From contig JAQBPL010000191.1 of assembly GCA_028287545.1 (NCBI GenBank), forward strand, positions 1 through 9,409: a DNA stretch of 9,409 nucleotides. Direction: 5' to 3'. Made by a program: the position numbers and the translations under genes. Shown here one piece after another: positions 1-7,674 of the stretch (positions within the stretch are counted from its first letter, which is position 1; each line of letters begins with the position of its first letter). This DNA comes from Vulcanimicrobiota bacterium. GTDB lineage: Bacteria; Eremiobacterota; Eremiobacteria; Baltobacterales; Baltobacteraceae. The notes beneath the pieces were generated by a model, which was given only the letters and a program-made list of their open reading frames with translations, had not been told where the DNA came from and did no database searches.

Positions 1-550
1 TGATGAAATCGCGCGGAACGCTGCGCGCCGCATCCGCGATCATGATCGTGTTGTAAAAGAACGTCGAGAGAACGATGATCGCGAGCTTGGGCGCCTCATC
101 GATGCCGAGCCACAGGATCAAGAGCGGAACGAGCGCCGTGATCGGGACGTAGCGCAGGGTTCCGACGACGGGCGCCAGCATCGCCTCGACCGTTCCGAAG
201 CTGCCCATCAGCAGCCCGACCGGAATGCTGCAGATCGTGGCGGCGACGAAACCGATCGCCACGCGGGTGACGCTCGCCCGAATGTCCGCCGCGTAGTTGT
301 CCGCCATCAGCGCCTGGAACGCATGCCACACGCCGGCGGGCGACGGTAAGAACATCGCCGGAATCTTGCCGTATTGCGAGAAGAGCGCCCAGCCGATCAG
401 GATCACGGCCGTCACGGTCAGCGGCAGCACGATGCCGTGCCAGCGGGCCGTCGATTCGCGGATCGCCCAAAAGGCGCTAGGCCGCAAGCTCCGCCGAGTC
501 CGTCGACTCGACGGAACGCTTGCGACGCGGCCGCCGTAGTCGCGGATCAC
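1..550 (-). CDS. ABC transporter permease, nitrate/sulfonate/taurine (SsuC/TauC) type, partial at 3' end
   Basis: This is the N-terminal 183 residues of an inner-membrane permease; the frame runs open off the left edge. It follows the binding-protein gene by 15 nt in the same direction. I chose the GTG at 550 because an in-frame TAG (the binding-protein stop) lies just upstream; a later TTG start cannot be excluded. After a basic N-terminus (RRTRR near residue 16) come hydrophobic segments at about 39-58, 96-116, 131-150 and 155-172. The stretch LRYVPITALVPLLILWLGI (132-150), followed by EAPK and STFFYNT, is typical of the SsuC/TauC branch of binding-protein-dependent permeases. The last residues, DAARSVPRDFI, are the start of the EAA loop that contacts the ATPase; the rest is outside the window. 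Its place in the operon suggests import of the operon's substrate, probably guanidine or a related compound; that specificity is inference. Confidence 0.9.
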   Translation of the reverse strand, partial: MIRDYGGRVASVPSSRRTRRSLRPSAFWAIRESTARWHGIVLPLTVTAVILIGWALFSQYGKIPAMFLPSPAGVWHAFQALMADNYAADIRASVTRVAIGFVAATICSIPVGLLMGSFGTVEAMLAPVVGTLRYVPITALVPLLILWLGIDEAPKLAIIVLSTFFYNTIMIADAARSVPRDFI

Positions 551-565
551 GCCCGGTCGCCGGGG

Positions 566-1564
566 CTATGCGGTCGAATGGGTCGCGGCATACGCCTTGA
601 CGAATTGACCGTCCAGCATCGAATCCACGCTGACGCTGGTCTTCGTGAGGCCGGCCTTGAGCAGGAACGCGGACATCATTTTGCCGCTCTCGGCGAGGTG
701 TTTGATCGTGCTCCCGGGCGCGAACGCCTCGACGTTGTCGCGCACGTTGAAGATCCGCGTGCCTTTGTCGTACGAGAGATAATCGGCGGGTGACACGGCC
801 GCGCGCTTGGCCATGATCGCGACCGCTTCGGACCGATTGGCCCCGATGTACGCGAGCGTGTCGAACCATGTCTTCACGATCTTTTGGACGTCGGCCGGTC
901 GCGATGCGACGAGCGACGGTGAGAGGACCAGATGGTCTGGAATCGCGCCGGGGAAGTCTTTCGAGCTCGCGATCACATGACCCAGCCCCGTCTTCATCGC
1001 CGCCGTCGTGAACGGCGCGAACACCGCGCACGAGTCGACTTTCCCGCCGGCGAACGCAGCCGCGGCCTTGTCGGTCGGCAGCGCCTTGATGTGGACGGCG
1101 CTCTGCGGGACGCCGGCCTTTTGCAGCGCGAGCAGCAAGAGGAAGTGGTCGACGAGCCCGAATTCGACGGCCACGTTCTTTCCGGTGAGTCCGCGTGGGT
1201 CGGCGATGCCGGCCTTCGCGATGACCTGATCGTTCCCGTACGAGTTGTCGGTGGTCAGGACGATCTTGCGCGGAGCGCCGCCGGCCTGTGCGGAAATCGC
1301 GTCGTTCGTCGTCTCGGAGTTGCCGTCGATCTTGCCGGCCGAGAGCGCGCTGATCGACGCGGTGTAGTCGTCGAACCACACCATCTCGACGTTGACGCCG
1401 TTCTTCGCGGAGAGTCCCTTCGCTTCGGCCACCTTCCATGGAAACCAACCGGGCCAGGCACTGTATCCGATGCGGATCGGGGCGTCGGCGGCTCTTGCGC
1501 GTTGCGCCGGTGCGAGCGCTGCGGCGGCGGCGACGCCGGCGATGAACGATTTCCGCGAAAACAC
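566..1564 (-). CDS. ABC transporter periplasmic substrate-binding protein (NMT1/SsuA-like, urea-carboxylase-associated)
   Basis: A 332-residue periplasmic binding protein, near the normal size for the TauA/SsuA/NMT1-like family (COG0715). The N-terminus is a signal peptide: a basic SRKSF segment at 3-7, an alanine-rich core at 9-20 and a likely cut near ARA-A (about residue 25). The mature part opens with IRIGYSAWPGWFPWKVAEAK (30-49), a start I associate with binding proteins encoded next to urea carboxylase/allophanate hydrolase genes. GNSETTNDAI (81-90), TDNSYGNDQVI (105-115) and the later VDSCAVFAPFTTAAM are typical ligand-cleft segments. I chose the GTG at 1564 because it gives a proper signal peptide and has GGAG 11 nt upstream; the frame stays open further upstream but that would bury the signal sequence. 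It lies 89 nt after the allophanate hydrolase gene and 15 nt before the permease gene. The ligand is not deducible from sequence; guanidine is the inference from context. Confidence 0.93.
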   Translation of the reverse strand: MFSRKSFIAGVAAAAALAPAQRARAADAPIRIGYSAWPGWFPWKVAEAKGLSAKNGVNVEMVWFDDYTASISALSAGKIDGNSETTNDAISAQAGGAPRKIVLTTDNSYGNDQVIAKAGIADPRGLTGKNVAVEFGLVDHFLLLLALQKAGVPQSAVHIKALPTDKAAAAFAGGKVDSCAVFAPFTTAAMKTGLGHVIASSKDFPGAIPDHLVLSPSLVASRPADVQKIVKTWFDTLAYIGANRSEAVAIMAKRAAVSPADYLSYDKGTRIFNVRDNVEAFAPGSTIKHLAESGKMMSAFLLKAGLTKTSVSVDSMLDGQFVKAYAATHSTA

Positions 1565-1653
1565 GAGTGTGACGGCTCCAATCTCTTCTGACGCGACGAA
1601 TAGACATATCGTCTCGGCTGGGCCGCGAATCGACAATAGACGTTTGTAGACCG
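1565..1653 (-). other. 89-nt gap between enzyme genes and transporter genes
   Basis: This is the largest gap inside the operon and looks AT-richer than its surroundings. It holds an imperfect direct repeat, AATAGAC at 1599-1605 and 1635-1641 on the plus strand, each preceded by GAC or GACG, with a 36-bp period. A perfect 4-bp stem with a 3-nt loop (CGGC TGG GCCG, 1615-1625) lies between them but has no T-run, so it is not an intrinsic terminator. GGAG at 1576-1579 (minus strand) is the probable ribosome binding site of the binding-protein gene. I see no convincing -35/-10 pair. An internal promoter or processing site is possible but not shown. Confidence 0.45.
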
Positions 1654-3462
1654 TTACGAGGGGGCGTTGGACAAATAGCGCCGCCAACCGCCCCACGCGG
1701 TGATTTCCGGCGCGTCTGCGAGCGCGTGCTGCTCGCACAAAAATCCCGCGACTTCCGTGCCGTCGTGCAAACGAAGTTTGCCGATCGCCATCGGCGTCGG
1801 AACCGATGCGACGAGTTGACCGAACGCGGCGATGCTCAGCGACCACACTTCGACCTCGATCCCCGGTCCGGCAAAGCCCGGATCGCGAACGAGCCCCGGC
1901 TTCGCCGGATCCGTCGAGAGCGCGAACAAGCGGTACTCGCCGTCCGTGGCGCAGGTTCGTACCAGCGTGGCACCCAGTTCCAGCAGTTGATGATTGAGCG
2001 GAAAGCCGCTCAAGTGCGCGCCCGCGACGGCGATCGCAACGGCGTCCGGTCGCGCCTCGATGGACGGCGCAACGGCGGCCGCGATCGGATCGAGCGCCTT
2101 GCCGACGCCGGTGCCTTCCGAGCGCTGCAAGCGGTCGGCGATCGACGCCAGGTCGTCGTCCGCGAATGCCGGTCCGATCAGGGTCACGCCGAACGGCAGG
2201 CCGTTGCCGACGCGAAAACCCGCCGGGATCGCGATGGCGCCGTAATCCAGCAGGTTCACGAAATTGGTATAGAGTCCGAGGTTGCTGTTCAAGCGAATCG
2301 GATCGCGCTCGACGTCCTCCACGGTATAGATCGTCGGCGTCGTCGGCAGCAGCATGACGTCGATCTCGTCCCATTGGTGCGCCGCTTGCTTTTCGAGCGC
2401 CCGCAGCCGGTACTGCCCCTCGAACGCGTCGACGGCCGAAAAGCGCTGCGCCCCTCCGATGATCTCACGCACGGTAGGATGGAGCGCGGCGGCGTTCGCG
2501 GCAAAGAAGGGCGCGATCGCGGCCAATCGTTCTGCGACCCACGGACCGCCGTACAGCAATGCCGCAGCATCGCGAAACGGCGCGTAGTCGATCTCGACGG
2601 GCGTGCCGCCACAGTCGGCGAGCCGCTCGATCGACGCGTCGTACAGCTCCGACGCTTCGACGTCACCGAAGAATTGCCGATCGGCGGGCGCAAGCACGCC
2701 GAAACGGAACTGCTCGAGCGGAATCGCGGCGTCGACCGGGCGGCGCGAGTACGGATCGGCTTCGTCGAAGCGCTGCGCAACCGCCGCGATCTCCCGCGCC
2801 TCGTCGACGCTCGCCGCGAAGATCGTGACGCAGTCGACCGAGCGGCACGCCGGAACGACGCCGCGCGTGCTTAAACGCCCTTTGGTCGGCTTGTAGCCCA
2901 CGATGTTGTTGAACGCCGCCGGGACGCGGCCCGAGCCGGCCGTATCCGTCCCCAAGGAGAACGAACAGAGGCCCGCGGCGACGGCGACGGCCGACCCGGA
3001 ACTCGAACCTCCCGAGACGTACCGCTCGTCGAAGACGCAGCGCGGCGCGCCGTGCGGTGAGCGCGTGCCGACCAATCCCGTAGCGAATTGGTCGAGGTTC
3101 GTCTTGCCGATGAGGATCGCTCCGGCCGCGAGCAGCCGCTCTACGACGAACGCCGATTCGGCGGGCTCGTACGCGAACGCCGGGCACCCCGCCGTCGTCG
3201 GCATGCCGGCAACGTCGATGTTGTCTTTGACGGCGAACGGGATGCCGTAGAGCGGGAGCGCTTCGATCGAAGCGCGGTCTGCCGGCAGCGAGCGTGCCCG
3301 TTCGAGCAGCTTGGCCTCCGAAACGGACGCGATCCACACCGCGGGATCCGGATACGCCCGCACGCGCTCGAGAACCGTCGCGACGACGTCTTCCGGCGTG
3401 AGGAGTCCGGCGAGATATGCGGTGCGCAGCGTCGAGAGCTGCAGCATCTGCGGCACCGTCAC
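1654..3462 (-). CDS. atzF: Allophanate hydrolase (EC 3.5.1.54)
   Basis: This cytoplasmic enzyme hydrolyses allophanate to two ammonia and two CO2, the last step of the pathway. The 602 residues match the usual two-domain form of about 600. Residues 1 to about 455 are an amidase-signature domain: the Ser-cisSer-Lys triad is visible as K79 in FAVKDN, serines 153-155 in SGGSSSGS, and the nucleophile S177 in GTDTAGSGR. Residues of about 472-602 form the separate C-terminal domain (AGAHLSGFPLNHQLLELGA at 480-498, then GFLCEQ), which in the family decarboxylates the N-carboxycarbamate left after the first cut; H491 lies where I recall the catalytic histidine of the yeast enzyme. Short AtzF forms lacking this domain exist; this one is complete. 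The start is the GTG at 3462, overlapping the carboxylase TGA as GTGA, with GGAGG 7 nt upstream; an ATG five codons later is the alternative. Overlap implies translational coupling to the carboxylase. Confidence 0.97.
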   Translation of the reverse strand: MTVPQMLQLSTLRTAYLAGLLTPEDVVATVLERVRAYPDPAVWIASVSEAKLLERARSLPADRASIEALPLYGIPFAVKDNIDVAGMPTTAGCPAFAYEPAESAFVVERLLAAGAILIGKTNLDQFATGLVGTRSPHGAPRCVFDERYVSGGSSSGSAVAVAAGLCSFSLGTDTAGSGRVPAAFNNIVGYKPTKGRLSTRGVVPACRSVDCVTIFAASVDEAREIAAVAQRFDEADPYSRRPVDAAIPLEQFRFGVLAPADRQFFGDVEASELYDASIERLADCGGTPVEIDYAPFRDAAALLYGGPWVAERLAAIAPFFAANAAALHPTVREIIGGAQRFSAVDAFEGQYRLRALEKQAAHQWDEIDVMLLPTTPTIYTVEDVERDPIRLNSNLGLYTNFVNLLDYGAIAIPAGFRVGNGLPFGVTLIGPAFADDDLASIADRLQRSEGTGVGKALDPIAAAVAPSIEARPDAVAIAVAGAHLSGFPLNHQLLELGATLVRTCATDGEYRLFALSTDPAKPGLVRDPGFAGPGIEVEVWSLSIAAFGQLVASVPTPMAIGKLRLHDGTEVAGFLCEQHALADAPEITAWGGWRRYLSNAPS

Positions 3463-6400
3463 GCGGCGGCCTCCGCGGAGAGCAGGACGAGCGTCTGTCC
3501 GGCATTCACCGGTTTGCCCGACGCGCAGCGCACGGCTTGGACGACCGCTCGGTGCGGCGCGCACACTTCCAGTTCCATCTTCATCGACTCCAAGATCACG
3601 AGCGGATCGCCACGCTCGACGGTCCGCCCCGCCTCGACGAGCACCCTCCAGACGTTTCCGGGGACCGGCGATTCGACGGCATGCACGCCGGGCGGCAGCG
3701 CGTCCTCGACGTCAGCCGGCGTGAGGCCGTCTTCCGCGACGTACGTGTCGAGTCCGCGCGCCGCCCAGTCGTGCCGCTCGACCTCGAACGCCGCTTGCCG
3801 CCGCTCTTGGAACGCCTCGATATCTGCAGCGTGGCGCACCAGGAAATCGCGGTATTCGCGGAAGCGAAACCGCTCGTGCTCGATGCGCACGGGGTATCGT
3901 CCGTGCGGAAACGCGGCGCGGGCTTCGAGCAGTTCTTCACCCGTGACCGGAAAGAACCGGATCTGATCGAAGAATCGGAGCAGCCACGGCGAGCCCGGCT
4001 CGAAGACTTCCGTCGAACGCCAGCTGTTCCACACTTGAATCGTGCGCCCGACGAGTTGATAACCGCCGGGACCCTCCATGCCGTAAATGCAGAGATACGC
4101 GCCGCCGATGCCGACCGCGTTCTCCGGCGTCCACGTGCGGGCGGGGTTGTACTTCGTCGTGATCAAGCGGTGCCGCGGATCGAGCGGCGTGGCGACCGGA
4201 GCACCGAGGTACACGTCGCCGAGTCCCAGGACCAGATAGCGCGCGTCGAAGACGATGCGCTTGACGTCCTCGATCGAATCGAGCCCGTTGATGCGCCGGA
4301 TGAACTCGATGTTGGAGGGGCACCAAGGAGCATTCGGGCGCACGAGTTCCTGGTACTTGCGCATCGCGAGCTCGGCGGCGTCGTCATTCCACGACAGCGG
4401 CAGATAGATGATGCGGCTCGGGATGTCGACGTCGTCGACGGACGGAAGGCCGTTCTCGATTCGCACGAGCAGCTCGACGATCTCCGCGAGCGTCACGACG
4501 CTGCTGTCGTAATGCACCTGCAGCGAGCGAATCCCGGGCGTGAGGTCGATGATCCCCGGAACGCGTGCAGTCTCGAGCGCTGCCATCAAGAGGTGCACGC
4601 GCAAGCGCAAGGCGATGTCCAAAACCATCGGTCCGTACTCGACGAGAACGTTCTCGTCGCCGGCGATCCGGTAGACGACCCCGACCTCGCGATCGTCGAG
4701 CCGTGCGTAGATCGCGGATGCCGGCGGAACGTGCGTCACCCGCTCCTCCCGCAGCGACGTCACGGGAACCCGCCGGAAACGCACGCGATTGCCGGGCCGA
4801 AGCTGGCCCACCTTCCACAGCTCGGCCCGAGCGACGACGGCCGGGCAGACGAACCCGCCCAAGCTCGGTCCGTCCGGTCCGAGAATGATCGGCATGTCGC
4901 CGGTGAAGTCGATCGAGCCGACGGCATACGCGTTGTCGTGGATGTTCGAGGGATGCAGCCCCGCTTCGCCGCCGTCGCGCCGCGCCCAGGCCGGCTTCGG
5001 CCCGATCAGCCGAACGCCGGTGCGATCGCTGTTGAAGTGGACTTCGTACTCGGCTTCGAACAGCGTCGTGACGTCGGCGTCGGTGAAGAAATCCGGCGCG
5101 CCGTGCGGACCGTAGACCACGCCGATCTCCCACGCTTCCGTCAGCTGCGGCGCTTCGAGTTCCACGTCCAAGGGCAGTCGTTCTGGATTGGCCCCCGCGG
5201 GTGCGACGCGCAAGACGTCGCCGGTCTTCAGCGTTCCGGTCGCATGACCGCCGAATCCGCCCAGGCCGAACGTCGCGCGCGAGCCGAGGTACTGCGGCGC
5301 ATCGAAGCCGCCGCGCACGGCAAGATACGTTCTGGCGCCGGGTCCCACGATCGCGCCGATCGTCAACACCGCGCCGGCTGCGACGGCGATCGGGGTCCCG
5401 TACGATACGGGGACACCGTCGAGATCGGCCCGCATCGCCGCGCCGCCGAGCGCGACGATCGCCGGCGCGTGAAAGCGGAGCGTCGGGCCGTGCAGCGTGA
5501 GTTCCAGCGCGCACGTCTGCTCGGGATTGCCGACGACCCGGTTCGCGAAGCGGAACGAACGCTCGTCCATCGGACCGCTCGGCGGGACCCCGACGTGCCA
5601 GAAGCCGAGGCGTCCCGGCAGCTCCTGGAGGCTCGAGCGCACGCCCGGCTTCAGCACTTCGACCGTATCCGGCGAGAACGCAAACGCGGCAAGCGTACCG
5701 GTCGTCATCTTGCCCGAGACGAACGGCTCGTCGTCGATCGCGGCCGCGACGTACCCGAGGTTCGTCTCGATTCCGGAGATGCTGGTCTCGCGCAGCGCGT
5801 CCGCCATTCGCGCGAGCGCGCCGGCGCGCGTCTCTGCGTGCACGAGGATCTTCGCCAGCAGCGGATCGTATTTCGCCGAGACCTCCGTCCCCGTCTCGAC
5901 CCACGTGTCGACGCGAGCATCCTGAGGAAAGGAAACGCGCGTCAACAAACCGACGCTTGGCCGGAACCCGCGTGCGGGATCCTCCGCGTAGATGCGCGCT
6001 TCGATCGCAGCACCCGATGGAGTTACGGCCGCAGGCGCAGGGAAAACGAACTCGCCCGCGGCCTGCCGAAGCATCCATTCCACCAGATCGATGCCGTACA
6101 CGAGCTCGGTGACCCCGTGCTCGACCTGCAGCCGCGTGTTCACTTCGAGGAAGAAGAACTCTTTGGTGGACGCATCGTAGATGAACTCGACCGTGCCGGC
6201 GGAGGCATAGCGAACGGTCTCACCGAGCGCGACCGCTGCGGCATGCAGACACGCGCGCACGTCGTCGGCCAAGCCCGGCGCCGGCGTCTCCTCGACGACT
6301 TTCTGGTGACGCCGCTGAAGCGAACAATCGCGTTCGCCGAGCGCCACGACGCGGCCCCGCCCGTCGCCGAAGATCTGCACTTCGATGTGCCGGGCGTGCT

Positions 6401-7007
6401 CGACGTACTTTTCGAGGAAGATGCGGTCGTCGCCGAAGTTTGCCGCCGCCAACCGGCGGACCGTCGCATATTTCCCGACGAGATCGTCAGCCGAGCGGCA
6501 CACGTGCATCCCGATGCCGCCGCCGCCGGCGGTGCTCTTGAGCATGACCGGATACCCGATCGCGGCCGCGCGTTCGAGCGCGTTCTCGACGTCGTCGAGC
6601 ACGCCGCTGCCGGGAAGAAGCGGGACTCCCGCTCCCTCCGCGAGCGCGCGCGCCGTGTGCTTGAGCCCGAATGCCTCGAGGTGCTCGCTGCGCGGGCCGA
6701 CGAACGCGATCCCCGCATCGGCAAGACGCTTTGCGAAGCCGGCGTTCTCGCTGAGGAAGCCGTAACCCGGATGCACCGCTTCGGCTCCCGACGCTTGGCA
6801 TGCGGCGACGATCGCCTCGACGTTGAGGTAACTCTCCGCGACCGTCGCTCCGCGCAGCGCGATCGCTCGATCTGCAGCGAGGACCGGGAGCGTGAAGCGG
6901 TCCGTATCGGAGTGCACCGCCACCGAGGCGACGTTCAGACGCCGCAGGGTCGCGATGATTCGGCTGGCGATCTCTCCCCGATTCGCGACCAGGACCGTCT
7001 TGAACAT
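3459..7007 (-). CDS. uca: Biotin-dependent urea/guanidine carboxylase
   Basis: A single-chain biotin carboxylase of 1182 residues, normal for bacterial urea carboxylase. Domains in order: biotin carboxylase (1-440) with the glycine loop GGGGIGM (161-167), K236, E288, N290, R292, E296 and R338, matching the catalytic residues of E. coli AccC by motif; carboxyltransferase made of a KipA/AHS2-like half (about 452-770, opening VLKPGVRSSLQELPGRLGFW) and a KipI/AHS1-like half (about 778-1015, GDENVLVEYGP at 783-793); a helical linker (about 1045-1085); and a biotin carrier domain (about 1108-1182) with biotinyl-lysine K1143 in ESMKM. It carboxylates urea to allophanate, or guanidine to carboxyguanidine, using ATP and bicarbonate. 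D700 in GSIDFTGD sits where fungal urea carboxylase appears to have Asn, which favours guanidine (inference). ATG 7007 is chosen because MFKTVLVANRGEIA is the family's normal start; the frame is open upstream but overlaps the previous gene. The gap to the preceding gene is 5 nt. Confidence 0.97.
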   Translation of the reverse strand: MFKTVLVANRGEIASRIIATLRRLNVASVAVHSDTDRFTLPVLAADRAIALRGATVAESYLNVEAIVAACQASGAEAVHPGYGFLSENAGFAKRLADAGIAFVGPRSEHLEAFGLKHTARALAEGAGVPLLPGSGVLDDVENALERAAAIGYPVMLKSTAGGGGIGMHVCRSADDLVGKYATVRRLAAANFGDDRIFLEKYVEHARHIEVQIFGDGRGRVVALGERDCSLQRRHQKVVEETPAPGLADDVRACLHAAAVALGETVRYASAGTVEFIYDASTKEFFFLEVNTRLQVEHGVTELVYGIDLVEWMLRQAAGEFVFPAPAAVTPSGAAIEARIYAEDPARGFRPSVGLLTRVSFPQDARVDTWVETGTEVSAKYDPLLAKILVHAETRAGALARMADALRETSISGIETNLGYVAAAIDDEPFVSGKMTTGTLAAFAFSPDTVEVLKPGVRSSLQELPGRLGFWHVGVPPSGPMDERSFRFANRVVGNPEQTCALELTLHGPTLRFHAPAIVALGGAAMRADLDGVPVSYGTPIAVAAGAVLTIGAIVGPGARTYLAVRGGFDAPQYLGSRATFGLGGFGGHATGTLKTGDVLRVAPAGANPERLPLDVELEAPQLTEAWEIGVVYGPHGAPDFFTDADVTTLFEAEYEVHFNSDRTGVRLIGPKPAWARRDGGEAGLHPSNIHDNAYAVGSIDFTGDMPIILGPDGPSLGGFVCPAVVARAELWKVGQLRPGNRVRFRRVPVTSLREERVTHVPPASAIYARLDDREVGVVYRIAGDENVLVEYGPMVLDIALRLRVHLLMAALETARVPGIIDLTPGIRSLQVHYDSSVVTLAEIVELLVRIENGLPSVDDVDIPSRIIYLPLSWNDDAAELAMRKYQELVRPNAPWCPSNIEFIRRINGLDSIEDVKRIVFDARYLVLGLGDVYLGAPVATPLDPRHRLITTKYNPARTWTPENAVGIGGAYLCIYGMEGPGGYQLVGRTIQVWNSWRSTEVFEPGSPWLLRFFDQIRFFPVTGEELLEARAAFPHGRYPVRIEHERFRFREYRDFLVRHAADIEAFQERRQAAFEVERHDWAARGLDTYVAEDGLTPADVEDALPPGVHAVESPVPGNVWRVLVEAGRTVERGDPLVILESMKMELEVCAPHRAVVQAVRCASGKPVNAGQTLVLLSAEAAA
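3470..3474 (-). promoter_or_regulatory. Shine-Dalgarno site for allophanate hydrolase
   Basis: GGAGG on the minus strand lies within the last codons of the carboxylase gene, 7 nt before the GTG at 3462. It is the clearest ribosome binding site in the window and fixes the hydrolase start at the GTG that overlaps the carboxylase stop. Confidence 0.7.
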
Positions 7008-7012
7008 CGAGT

Positions 7013-7660
7013 CTAAGCGCCCGGCGCGTCCCAGACGAGCACGCGTATCGGCGTCGGTTCGAAGCCGTTGCACGGGTTGTTGACCTGCGGACAGTTCGAG
7101 ATCACGCACAGTGCGTCCATCTCGGCCCGAACGTCGACAAAGCTGCCGGGAGCGGACAATCCGTCGGCGATCGCAAGCTCGCCGTCGCTCAGAATCGGAA
7201 CGTTCATAAAGAAATTGATGTTGCTCACGAGATCGCGCTTCGTCATGCCGTAGCGCGCCAGCTCCAAGAGAAAGTTCTCACGGCAGGCGTGCATGTACCG
7301 CGTATGATGGCCGAACCGGACGGTGTTCGCCTCGCAGCTGCAAGCGCCGGCCGAGGTGTCGTGCTGCCCGCAGGTGTCGGCGATCACTGTTGCCATCACG
7401 TTGCCGTCGTTCGAGATCAGCTGCGTGCCGGTGCCGACGTACGCCGAACCTTGCGTGCGCAGCGTCTGCTGCGCGCAGTACCGCTCCGCTGTGTCGTGCG
7501 CGTTGTAGAAGAGGGTATCCACGGCCTGTTGTCCGCGAAGGTCGACGATCCGCAGGACTTGGCCGCGCAGAAGGATCCGCGACCACGGCATGCGGGCGGG
7601 AACCTCACGGTCGTAGATTGCCGCGGCGGGGTCGAGCGACGTCGATGCGCTGGCGATCAT
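7013..7660 (-). CDS. DUF1989 protein, urea-carboxylase-associated UAAP2 type (carboxyguanidine deiminase subunit)
   Basis: A 215-residue cytoplasmic protein of the DUF1989 family (old name: urea amidolyase-associated protein 2, often misannotated as an aminomethyltransferase). Typical segments are RGQVLRIVDLRGQQAVDTLF (32-51), FYNAHDTAERY (51-61), ADTCGQHDTSAGACSCEANT (94-113), KRDLVSNINFFMNVP (141-155) and SNCPQVNNPCNGFEPTPIR (188-206). Cysteines at 97, 107, 109, 126, 190 and 197 plus H100 are numerous for its size and may bind a metal or take part in catalysis (inference). Published work on the family identifies the UAAP1/UAAP2 pair as a two-subunit carboxyguanidine deiminase (CgiA/CgiB), which makes allophanate for the downstream hydrolase; I have not assigned which letter fits. 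I chose ATG 7660 because it follows the previous stop by 14 nt and the conserved part begins soon after; only a weak GGGAA precedes it. The carboxylase gene begins 5 nt after its TAG. Confidence 0.93.
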   Translation of the reverse strand: MIASASTSLDPAAAIYDREVPARMPWSRILLRGQVLRIVDLRGQQAVDTLFYNAHDTAERYCAQQTLRTQGSAYVGTGTQLISNDGNVMATVIADTCGQHDTSAGACSCEANTVRFGHHTRYMHACRENFLLELARYGMTKRDLVSNINFFMNVPILSDGELAIADGLSAPGSFVDVRAEMDALCVISNCPQVNNPCNGFEPTPIRVLVWDAPGA

Positions 7661-7674
7661 GGTGAATTCCCGGC

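Noticed and set aside
548..568. Binding-protein stop (TAG) and permease start are in the same frame, hinting at readthrough to a fusion
   Set aside because: A shared frame occurs one time in three by chance. The permease has its own GTG 15 nt later and the two products belong in different compartments.
477..1607. Minus-strand open frame starting at an ATG at 1607, overlapping the binding-protein gene
   Set aside because: It is arginine-rich and out of frame with the recognisable binding protein; it is a frame shadow of that gene.
1615..1625. Short hairpin after the allophanate hydrolase gene as a terminator
   Set aside because: The stem has only 4 bp and no T-run follows on the minus strand, so it does not look like an intrinsic terminator.
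3459..7007. Acetyl-, propionyl- or pyruvate-type carboxylase, or 5-oxoprolinase KipA/KipI components
   Set aside because: The BC, KipA, KipI and BCCP domains in one 1182-residue chain beside allophanate hydrolase are specific to urea/guanidine carboxylase.
3417..7016. A plus-strand open frame of about 1199 codons opposite the carboxylase gene
   Set aside because: Its translation is Arg/Asp/Ala-rich low-complexity sequence with no family features, while the minus strand encodes an undoubted carboxylase. Long antisense frames are expected in GC-rich coding DNA.
6979..7109. Longer N-terminus for the carboxylase (in-frame start at 7109)
   Set aside because: It would overlap about 95 nt of the preceding DUF1989 gene and add residues unlike the family, whose normal start is at the MFKTVLVANRGEIA segment.
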